From assembly GCA_964354365.1 (NCBI GenBank), contig CAYGZM010000020.1:1-38695 (forward strand): a DNA stretch of 38,695 bases, in the 5' to 3' direction. Below the pieces are notes generated by a model. That model had not been told where the DNA came from, did not search any database, and worked only from the letters and a program-made list of their open reading frames with translations. This stretch comes from CAYGZM01 sp964354365 (lineage in GTDB: Bacteria; Planctomycetota; Phycisphaerae; Sedimentisphaerales; Anaerobacaceae). This document shows positions 32,786-38,695 of this stretch, piece by piece. Numbering within the stretch: the first letter of the stretch is position 1; every line of letters begins with the position of its first letter. A program made the translations under genes and the position numbers.

Positions 32786-32817
32786 GCTTGCCCCGGCCCT
32801 GCGGGCCTCGCAATGAC
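32786..32817. repeat. Dispersed palindrome, GCTTGCC...CTCGCAATGAC class
   Basis: It ends with CTCGCAATGAC like the copies at 1081 and 11540 and has an internal GGCCC/GGGCC stem. Confidence 0.65.
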
Positions 32818-32850
32818 TATTGCGTGCTACGGTGGTGATAGGCTTTTATT

Positions 32851-32869
32851 CACGGCCTGGAAGCCCGTG
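32851..32869 (-). terminator. Hairpin directly after fabG stop
   Basis: CACGG and CCGTG pair, with one mismatch inside, right after the fabG TAG. On the minus strand it is followed by AATAAAAGCC, with no run of T. It could act as a weak terminator, or be another dispersed palindrome. Confidence 0.4.
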
Positions 32870-33607
32870 CTACATAGCCATACCGCCGTCGATGCAGAGG
32901 ATTTGGCCGGTGATGTAGGCGGCGGCGTCGGAGGCCAAGAAAGCGGCGGCCTTGGCGACGTCTTCGACGGTGCCGAAGGTTCGCATCGGGATAAGCTGTT
33001 TTGCGGCTTCCTTGACGGGGTCGGGGAGCTTGTCGGTCATATCGGAGATAATGAAGCCGGGGGCGAGGCAGTTTGCGGTGATGCCTTTTTTGGCGAGCTC
33101 GCGTGCGACGGTTTTGGTGAGGCCGATGAGTCCGGCCTTGCTTGCCGCGTAGTTTGCCTGGCCGGGATTGCCCATTACGCCGGAGACGGAGCTGAGGGAG
33201 ATGATGCGGCCGAACTTGTTGCGGACCATAGACTTGGATGCGGTGCGGATCGCGACGAAGGCGGCGCGGAGATTTACTTCGATTACCTTATCGAAGTCGT
33301 CGTCGCTCATTCTCATAAGGAGGCCGTCGCGTGTGATGCCGGCGTTGTTGACGAGGATGCCGATGCCGCCGTGCTCGTCGGCGAGGGCTTCGAGAATGGC
33401 GGTGAATTGCCCGGTGTCGGTAATGTCAACGCATTTTGTTATGACTGAGAAGCCGGCTTCTTTGACGACGGATTCAAGGTCGGCGAGCTGTTCGGCGTTT
33501 ATATCGAGGCCTGCGACGATTCGGCCCTGCTTGAGCAGTTCAAGAACGATGGCGCGCCCTATGCCTCTGGCGGCCCCGGTTACTACGGCGAGTCTTTTTT
33601 CTGACAT
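32870..33607 (-). CDS. fabG: 3-oxoacyl-ACP reductase
   Basis: FabG reduces 3-oxoacyl-ACP with NADPH. The 245-residue product is a short-chain dehydrogenase: TGAARGIGRAI (cofactor binding), NNAGITRDGLLMRM, catalytic Ser in ISLSSVSGVMGNPGQ, Tyr153 and Lys157 in NYAASKAG, and C-terminal ITGQILCIDGGMAM. GGAGG lies seven bases before the ATG. fabD is upstream, across a tandem palindrome array. Downstream, where acpP would normally follow, lies the R-M island. Confidence 0.96.
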   Translation of the reverse strand: MSEKRLAVVTGAARGIGRAIVLELLKQGRIVAGLDINAEQLADLESVVKEAGFSVITKCVDITDTGQFTAILEALADEHGGIGILVNNAGITRDGLLMRMSDDDFDKVIEVNLRAAFVAIRTASKSMVRNKFGRIISLSSVSGVMGNPGQANYAASKAGLIGLTKTVARELAKKGITANCLAPGFIISDMTDKLPDPVKEAAKQLIPMRTFGTVEDVAKAAAFLASDAAAYITGQILCIDGGMAM

Positions 33608-33661
33608 TCTATGACCTCCATGTTCTTCGTATTGCGTATCTGTAATCGCTTATTGCGCACT

Positions 33662-33780
33662 GCCATCCCCAAGCCGTTCCGGCTTGAGGCTGCCACGCAG
33701 TCATCCATTCCCAAGCCCTTCGAGCTTGAGGCGGCCACGCGGTCGTCCATTCCCCACTTGGGGGAGGCTGCCACGCGGTC
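33662..33780. repeat. Tandem array of three hairpin repeats between fabD and fabG
   Basis: Three units of about 41 bp follow one another, each with a CAAGCC-type/GGCTTG-type hairpin (the third drifted to CCCCACTTGGGG) and a GCCACGCxGTC tail. Each is a member of the GCAGCCTCAAGCC class seen at 11832 and 19844. Confidence 0.85.
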
Positions 33781-33796
33781 GGATATTGTACGTCGT

Positions 33797-34729
33797 TCAC
33801 AGCAGCGTGTTAATGGCCTCTGCGGTGCTCAGGTTAATGACTTTAGCTTTTCTGTTGATTCTTTTCATCAGGCCGGTGAGGACTCGGCCGGGGCCGATTT
33901 CGTAAAAGTCCTCGATGCCGTCGGCGAGGAGACGCTCCATACATTTTTGCCAGAGTATGGGGCTTGTCAACTGCTTTGCGAGGCCGAGTTTAATCTCGTC
34001 GGCGGTCTTGTAGTATTCGGCGCTGATATTTGCGATGGTCTTGACGGCGGTTGGTTCGGCGATACGGGTATCTGCGAGGGCTTTTTTGAGGGTTTCGGCG
34101 GCGACGGCCATCATTTCGGTATGGAAGGCGCCGGCCACGGCCAAGGGGACGGCCTTTATTGCTCCGTATTTCGGGGCGAGCCGTTCTGCTCTGCGGCAGG
34201 GGGCTTTGGCGCCGCTGAGGACGATCTGGCCGGGGCAATTGAAATTGACCGGTTCGAGCAGGCCGCCCTGGCGGGCTTCTGCGCAAAGCTCGTTGACCTT
34301 CTGTTCGTCAAGGCCGATGATGCTGACCATAGCTCCGTTGGTTGCGTCGGCGGCGGCCTGCATGGCCTGGCCTCGCTTGTGGACGAGGGTGAGGGCGTTT
34401 TCGAAGGCAAGGAGGCCGGCGGCGTAGAGTGCAGTGTATTCGCCGAGGCTCAGGCCTGCGGTGACTTCCGGTTTCAAATCGCTTGTGGCGGGGCTTGTCC
34501 TTATGACCTCAAGGATAGCGGCGGATGTAGTGAAAATGGCAGGCTGAGAAATGGTTGTGGTGTCTAAATGCTCAGCGGGGCCTTCAAAGCAGAGGCGACA
34601 CAGGTCGAATCCGAGGATGTGATTGGCCTTTTGGAAGATCTCGGCGGCGACAGGGAAGGCCTTGGCGACGTCGGCGCCCATTCCGATGGCTTGAGCACCC
34701 TGTCCGGGGAATAGAAAAGCGGTTTTCAT
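33797..34729 (-). CDS. fabD: Malonyl-CoA:ACP transacylase
   Basis: FabD loads malonyl onto acyl carrier protein. The 310-residue product has FPGQGAQAIGMG at the N-terminus, the nucleophile Ser94 in GLSLGEYTAL, His203 in AGAFHTEMM, and DFYEIGPGRVLTGLMKRI near the C-terminus. All are expected for the family. It follows fabH by about 48 bp on the same strand. Confidence 0.96.
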   Translation of the reverse strand: MKTAFLFPGQGAQAIGMGADVAKAFPVAAEIFQKANHILGFDLCRLCFEGPAEHLDTTTISQPAIFTTSAAILEVIRTSPATSDLKPEVTAGLSLGEYTALYAAGLLAFENALTLVHKRGQAMQAAADATNGAMVSIIGLDEQKVNELCAEARQGGLLEPVNFNCPGQIVLSGAKAPCRRAERLAPKYGAIKAVPLAVAGAFHTEMMAVAAETLKKALADTRIAEPTAVKTIANISAEYYKTADEIKLGLAKQLTSPILWQKCMERLLADGIEDFYEIGPGRVLTGLMKRINRKAKVINLSTAEAINTLL

Positions 34730-34777
34730 GGGTCGTATTTCGTGTATCGTATGTCGTGTTGTGGCGGCCTACTTTTG

Positions 34778-35791
34778 TTAGAATTCGATTACGTTTGCTC
34801 CCCAGGTGAGTCCTGCACCAAAGGCGACAAGGATGATGATGTCACCGCGTTTGATTCTGCCGGTTCTGGCACATTCGTCGAGTGCGATGGGGACGGAGGC
34901 GGCGGAGGTGTTGCCATACTCGTCGATGTTTAAGAAGACCTTTTCGTCGGGCAGGTTCAATCGCTTTGCGGCGGACTCGATTATCCTTGCATTCATCTGG
35001 TGCGAAATGACCATCTTGATATCGTCGAGGGTGAAATTGCATTTTTCGAGGCACTCGGTGACAGTCTCGACTATTCTGCGGATGGCCTGCTGATAGACTT
35101 CCCTGCCCTTGATTTCCATAAAGATTTTGTTGGGGTCGTCGAGTTTTCTGACGGCGGGGTGGCGAGAGCCGTAGGCCTGGCAGTTGAGGGCTTCCCAGCG
35201 GTCTCCATCGGAATAGCAGGTGCTGTATATGATTCCGCGTTGTCCATCATTGACTCTTTTGAGCACGACGGCTCCGGCTCCGTCGCCGAAAAGGATGCAG
35301 CTTGTTCGGTCGCTCCAGTTTGTAATTTTGGTGAGGGTCTCGGCGCCAATGACAAGGGCGTTGGTTAGTCGGCCATTCTCCATGAACTGCTGGACAATTG
35401 AAAGGCTGTAGATAAAGCCGCTGCAGGCGGCAGCCAGGTCGAATACGAAGGCCTTTTTCGCACCGAGCGCCCTCTGGACAAAAGAAGCGGTTGAAGGGAA
35501 GACCATCTCCGGCGTTATGGTAGCGACAATAATCAGCTCGAGGTCCTTTGCTTTGAGATTTGCGGATTCGAGCGCTCTTTTAGCAGCCTGGGTCGCGAGA
35601 AGGGCGGTGGTCTCATCGTCGGTTGTGATGTGGCGGGTCTTGATGCCGGTGCGTGTTATGATCCATTCGTCGGTGGTGTCCATCATCCTGGCCAAGTCGT
35701 CATTGGTGAGGGTTTTTTCGGGTACAAAAGAGCCGTGTCCGGCGATGACTGCACGATAGGGCGGGGTGCGAGTGTCAGTCGGTTTGTCCAT
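34778..35791 (-). CDS. fabH: 3-oxoacyl-ACP synthase III
   Basis: FabH starts fatty acid synthesis by condensing an acyl-CoA with malonyl-ACP. The 337-residue product has the catalytic Cys123 in AAACSGFIYSL, His264 in ISHQMNARI and Asn294 in YGNTSAAS, plus DEWIITRTGIKTRH near the start. Its start overlaps the end of plsX by 17 bases, implying translational coupling. The product is slightly longer than usual at the N-terminus (MDKPTDTRTPPYRA). Confidence 0.96.
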   Translation of the reverse strand: MDKPTDTRTPPYRAVIAGHGSFVPEKTLTNDDLARMMDTTDEWIITRTGIKTRHITTDDETTALLATQAAKRALESANLKAKDLELIIVATITPEMVFPSTASFVQRALGAKKAFVFDLAAACSGFIYSLSIVQQFMENGRLTNALVIGAETLTKITNWSDRTSCILFGDGAGAVVLKRVNDGQRGIIYSTCYSDGDRWEALNCQAYGSRHPAVRKLDDPNKIFMEIKGREVYQQAIRRIVETVTECLEKCNFTLDDIKMVISHQMNARIIESAAKRLNLPDEKVFLNIDEYGNTSAASVPIALDECARTGRIKRGDIIILVAFGAGLTWGANVIEF

Positions 35792-36797
35792 TAGGCGTCC
35801 TTACAGTGGTTGCAGAGAGATACTCGGCGATCTTGTCGTTGATCTTCTCGGTGCTGCACTTTTTGGCCGCGAGGATGGCGTTCTTTATGGTCTTTGCCTT
35901 GCTTGAGCCGTGACATATTAGTGCTGTGCCGTTTACGCCGAGGAGCGGGGCGCCGCCGTACTCATTGTAGTCGTATTTTTTGTAGATTCTTGTCATAATG
36001 GGCTTGAACTTCATTGCGAGGCGGAGCTTTTCTTCGAGCAGCTCGTGCTTTATTGCTTTGAAGAGTCCGTCAACGAGTCCCTCGGTGAGCTTGAGCATTA
36101 CGTTTCCGACGAATCCCTCGCAGACGGCGACGTCACAGACGCCTCGGAATATGTCCCTTCCCTCGATGTTTCCGACGAAATTCAATTTTGAATCGGACTT
36201 AATCAGCTCACGGGCCTTTTTTACGACTTCGTTGCCCTTTGCGTCCTCTTGTCCGATGCTCATAAGGCCGACTCGCGGATTTTCGATTCTGAGGAGATTT
36301 TTTGCATATATGCCGGCCATAACGGCGTATTGGTAGAGGTTGATGGGTTTGCAGGCGATGTTTGCGCCGACGTCACATATTGCGACGGGGCCTTCAAACG
36401 TGGGGAATACGACGGCAATTCCGGGTCGATTGACGCCGGGGAGGGTCCTCAATCTCATCTGGAAGGCAGCAACGCAGGCGCCGGTGTTTCCGGCGGAGAT
36501 GACGGCATCGGCTTCTCCGAGCTTTGCGAGCTTTGCGGCGATGGCAATAGAGCTCCTGGGTTTCTTGCGGAGGCTCTCGACGGGCGGCTCGTCCATAGCG
36601 ATCAGGTCAGGGGCGTGGACAACGGCGATGGCGCTCCCGCGTGATTTTGGAGATGGCAGCCGGGGCTCTATTACGTCTTCTGGTCCGACGAGAATCAACT
36701 GGTCGTCTTCAGCAAGGAATTCAATTGATTCGAGAGCGCCGGCGATGATTTCGTCCGGGGCGTTATCACCGCCCATTGCATCAATTGCGATACGCAT
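35775..36797 (-). CDS. plsX: Phosphate acyltransferase PlsX
   Basis: PlsX makes acyl-phosphate from acyl-ACP for phospholipid synthesis. The 340-residue product starts MRIAIDAMGGDNAPDEIIAG, the family signature. It continues AVISAGNTGACVAAF, AICDVGANIACKP, CEGFVGNVMLKLTEG and EYGGAPLLGVNG. It lies 3 bp after rpmF and overlaps fabH, the usual rpmF-plsX-fabH order. Confidence 0.97.
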   Translation of the reverse strand: MRIAIDAMGGDNAPDEIIAGALESIEFLAEDDQLILVGPEDVIEPRLPSPKSRGSAIAVVHAPDLIAMDEPPVESLRKKPRSSIAIAAKLAKLGEADAVISAGNTGACVAAFQMRLRTLPGVNRPGIAVVFPTFEGPVAICDVGANIACKPINLYQYAVMAGIYAKNLLRIENPRVGLMSIGQEDAKGNEVVKKARELIKSDSKLNFVGNIEGRDIFRGVCDVAVCEGFVGNVMLKLTEGLVDGLFKAIKHELLEEKLRLAMKFKPIMTRIYKKYDYNEYGGAPLLGVNGTALICHGSSKAKTIKNAILAAKKCSTEKINDKIAEYLSATTVRTPNGQTD

Positions 36798-36800
36798 GGG

Positions 36801-36989
36801 TTAGGTGCTCTCCTCCTTGCCGAGCTTCAAGGTGATATTTGGGTTGAGGTAGCCGCAATTATCACAGGCGGCGTGGGGCAGCTTTGCGTGGCTGCACTTC
36901 GGGCAGACCGAATAGTTGACTGCCTTTAGTCGCTGGTGGCTTCGGCGTGATCGGATTCTTGTCTTACTGGTTTTCTTGACCGGTAGCAT
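36801..36989 (-). CDS. rpmF: 50S ribosomal protein bL32
   Basis: The 62-residue product begins MLPVKKTSKTRIRSRRSHQ, close to the usual AVPKRKTSKSRxRxRRSH. It keeps four Cys (CPKCSHAKLPHAACDNCG) for zinc, so it is the zinc-binding form. The ATG at 36989 has GGAG nine bases upstream. A start at 37004 would add five residues with no proper ribosome site. It heads the fatty-acid operon, as in many bacteria. Confidence 0.95.
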   Translation of the reverse strand: MLPVKKTSKTRIRSRRSHQRLKAVNYSVCPKCSHAKLPHAACDNCGYLNPNITLKLGKEEST

Positions 36990-37004
36990 TATCACATACT
37001 CCAA

Positions 37005-37455
37005 ATACAGTTCAGAACTCTAATCGGGAATACCCGGAAAGAAGTAATAAATAGTGAATTGGGGGAAGCCTGTCAAGGGAAAACCGGGCAAATGCGGTCC
37101 CGGGTCTTTGTTTATTGTCCAAGTATGCAGGTGCGGCGTGATAAGGGGGATGACGTTTGGGTCGGTTATCAATGAGTTTCTGGTTGCGTCGGCGTACCGC
37201 CGACGGCTAAACAGCGCGGTCAAAAAGGGGGATTCTACGGACGTGGTAAATGGGAAAATGGCGATTGGGGGTGATTCGGCGGGTGTTTTTGTTGGGAATT
37301 TTATAGAATTTTGCCGGAATGTCAGTTGATTGTTGCAATTGGGGGCGAAATACTGTAGAAGGGTAGGATAATTTGGCAGGGAGTGGTGTGCTGTTTGAAG
37401 CAGGGTAAGTATGGCTGTCAGGTAAGGTGAGTTCTGAGAATTGGCGGGCGCAGTT
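37005..37455. other. Divergent promoter region between rpmF and the SPOR-like gene
   Basis: No gene is believed in this 451-bp stretch. The rpmF promoter lies at 37048-37076. A plus-strand frame at 37054-37329 reads through it and has no ribosome site. G-rich runs dominate the right half. Confidence 0.55.
37048..37076 (-). promoter_or_regulatory. Putative promoter of the rpmF-plsX-fab operon
   Basis: A perfect -35 TTGACA (37071-37076) and a weak -10 TATTTA (37048-37053) with a 17-bp spacer, about 60 bp upstream of the rpmF ATG. Confidence 0.45.
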
Positions 37456-38286
37456 ATGGCACGTTATCGGCGAGGACGAATGGCCCTATATGAGGCTATG
37501 AGCAAGGCTCAGCTCAAACCCGGGTACGGGCGGACTTTGGAGAAGATTCGAAGCGATAGGTCCGGGGACCATGAGCCAAGTGTTGAAGTTGAAGGGACGA
37601 CTGTGCCGGAAGAGAGTCCCGCCGTGGCGGAAACAGAAGCGGCGGGAGTCATAGAAGAGACCGGGGTCGAGGAGAGAATTGAAAGGCCGCAGGTGTCGGT
37701 TCGCTGGCGGCGAAAGCCGAGGGTAGTGCAGATTAACGGGGGGCGGATTGAGTTCTCGGTGCCTTATCAGCTTGGTATTGCGATTTTGCTGGGGCTTATC
37801 GTGGTGGTACTGGTTGCATATCGGGCGGGACAGGGCTCCGCGGCGGTCAAGGAGGTGAAGACCAATAATCCGGCGAGGGACGTTGGCGGGAATCGTGCGA
37901 GCCCGCCGGTTACACCAAACAAGGTCGTGCGGCAAGAGAACGTCGTGGTTCCGAAGGTGCCACAGGATACCGCGAACATCGGGCCGGCGACACCGACGGG
38001 CAGCAATGTTATAGTGCTGGTGCAGCATGGCTCACAGAGGGACCTGGTGCCTGTGCAGGCGCATTTCGCCAGCTACGGTATCGCGACTGAGATCGTCAAC
38101 TGGAGCGGGCGGTACTACTTGATAACGCAGGACAAATATGACAGCTTTGCACCGGGAGGCGACGGGTACATAGCGAAACAGAAGATAGCCCAGGCCGGTG
38201 CAGAGTATAAGGGCAAGGCGCCCGAGGGTTACGAGACTTTTGCACCGCACTACTTCAGCGATGCATACGGCAAGAAGGTTGAATAG
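37456..38286 (+). CDS. Single-pass membrane protein with SPOR-like C-terminal domain
   Basis: The 276-residue product has a basic N-terminus (MARYRRGRMALYEAMSKAQL) and an acidic low-complexity stretch (about 45-85). One transmembrane segment follows (about 105-125, QLGIAILLGLIVVVLVAYRAG), then a Pro/Asn-rich linker. The last domain of about 90 residues (VIVLVQHGSQRDLVPVQAHF, YGIATEIVNWSGRYYLIT) looks like a SPOR (peptidoglycan-binding) or similar domain. I see no catalytic motif. A TTG at 37441 is an alternative start. It lies 21 bp upstream of the small basic protein gene and is probably co-transcribed with it. Confidence 0.72.
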   Translation: MARYRRGRMALYEAMSKAQLKPGYGRTLEKIRSDRSGDHEPSVEVEGTTVPEESPAVAETEAAGVIEETGVEERIERPQVSVRWRRKPRVVQINGGRIEFSVPYQLGIAILLGLIVVVLVAYRAGQGSAAVKEVKTNNPARDVGGNRASPPVTPNKVVRQENVVVPKVPQDTANIGPATPTGSNVIVLVQHGSQRDLVPVQAHFASYGIATEIVNWSGRYYLITQDKYDSFAPGGDGYIAKQKIAQAGAEYKGKAPEGYETFAPHYFSDAYGKKVE

Positions 38287-38307
38287 TAGTTTTAGGAGAA
38301 GTCTTGA

Positions 38308-38559
38308 ATGTCTATCGATCGTTCATTGAAGATAAAGGGTGCGTTGGCGAGGCACCGAAATGTTTTGACGCGGGCCGAGAGGGTCGGCAAGTTAAAAGAC
38401 GAGGAGCGCTGGCAAGAGGATGATTCTGTCCTTGGTCTGCCGAAGGTGGCTCATCGCAAGAGCCACGCCGGGCGCAAGGCAAAAGAAGGCATTGAGAAGG
38501 CGGGTGAAGGAGAGGCTGCGGCCACAGGGACCACCGGAACGGGACAGACGGAGAATTAG
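38308..38559 (+). CDS. Small basic protein of the planctomycete/verrucomicrobia/chlamydia type
   Basis: The 83-residue product begins MSIDRSLKIKGALARHRNVL and continues TRAERVGKLKDEERWQ, DDSVLGLPKV. This is the signature of the 'small basic protein' family known from planctomycetes, verrucomicrobia and chlamydiae, reported near rRNA operons in some of them. Its role is unknown and may be linked to ribosomes. AGGAGA precedes the ATG. The C-terminal 25 residues (Gly/Thr/Ala-rich) look like a variable tail. The hairpin terminator at 38581 follows. Confidence 0.88.
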   Translation: MSIDRSLKIKGALARHRNVLTRAERVGKLKDEERWQEDDSVLGLPKVAHRKSHAGRKAKEGIEKAGEGEAAATGTTGTGQTEN

Positions 38560-38580
38560 GGGGAGCAGAACGGATTTTCG

Positions 38581-38616
38581 AGCCGCTTTGCCGGTTGGTG
38601 GGGAAGCGGCTTTTTG
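38581..38616 (+). terminator. Rho-independent terminator after the small basic protein gene
   Basis: AGCCGCTT (38581-38588) pairs with AAGCGGCT (38604-38611), loop of 15 nt, followed by TTTTTG. Correctly placed 22 bp after the stop. Confidence 0.75.
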
Positions 38617-38695
38617 TATGCGCTGAGGATTCATAGAGCCACTAACCCAAGTTACGCTGTTGGAAGATAATTTCAAGAATTTTCGGGGTAAAATC

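Larger units (their letters stand above)
31682..32869. other. Gene-poor spacer between res and fabG
   Basis: About 1.19 kb with no intact gene. It contains the res promoter, two roughly 101-bp direct repeats, a methylase-gene remnant between them, a consensus promoter on the plus strand, a NKANF-type repeat (32618-32757) and two palindromes. This is the left flank of the R-M insertion as seen from fabG. Confidence 0.75.

Noticed and set aside
33611..34567. 318-codon plus-strand frame opposite fabD
   Set aside because: Antisense shadow reading through the tandem palindromes; no start signal.
37054..37329. 91-codon plus-strand frame upstream of the SPOR-like gene
   Set aside because: No ribosome site and it covers the probable rpmF promoter.

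Overview
The window looks like a chromosome segment from a planctomycete of class Phycisphaerae (Sedimentisphaerales-like), probably an uncultured or anaerobic lineage. The clues are: a C-terminal 'DGTVNLADFAEFAAKW' tail on a secreted protein, double DUF1080 and ThuA sugar-degradation proteins, a twin-arginine Gfo/Idh/MocA oxidoreductase, LL-diaminopimelate aminotransferase (DapL), the small basic protein of planctomycetes/verrucomicrobia/chlamydiae, and a RACo-like corrinoid-activation protein. These assignments come from reading sequence and recalling families; no search was run.

Layout. 1-970: 3' end of a secreted tandem-repeat protein with a damaged 5' end. 1122-3242 (minus): DUF1080 and ThuA proteins. 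3423-6018 (minus): a DNA methyltransferase overlapping an unrecognised protein with a PD-(D/E)xK-like motif, probably a type II restriction-modification (R-M) pair. 6098-11472 (minus): an overlapping run dapL, GH106-like glycosidase, folK-deoxynucleoside kinase fusion, panC. 12059-15469: small membrane proteins and lipoproteins, a DUF4177 protein and a 58-residue ORF. 16131-17483: oxidoreductase. 17508-19427 (minus): ECF sigma factor, anti-sigma-like protein and a secreted coiled-coil protein. 20325-22528: a Cys-motif protein, a divergent 26-residue ultrabasic ORF and the RACo-like protein. 23236-36989 (minus): the fatty-acid cluster rpmF-plsX-fabH-fabD-fabG ... acpP-fabF. 37456-38559 (plus): a SPOR-like membrane protein and the small basic protein.

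The most striking structure is in the fatty-acid cluster. fabG and acpP, normally adjacent, are separated by about 8.1 kb. That gap carries a complete type III R-M operon (res, a four-helix-bundle gene, mod) in the same orientation. On its fabG side lies the last 37 codons of a decayed type I-like methylase gene, bracketed by two roughly 101-bp direct repeats that each hold an AT-rich hairpin. Plausible sigma70 promoters precede rpmF, res and acpP. A perfect TTGACA-17-TATAAT promoter on the plus strand points toward the 3' end of fabG.

The intergenic regions are full of dispersed palindromic repeats of several classes. One sits in frame inside the mod coding sequence, another probably forms the C-terminus of a small membrane protein, and three copies form a tandem array between fabD and fabG. 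No tRNA, rRNA, CRISPR array or intact insertion sequence was seen.
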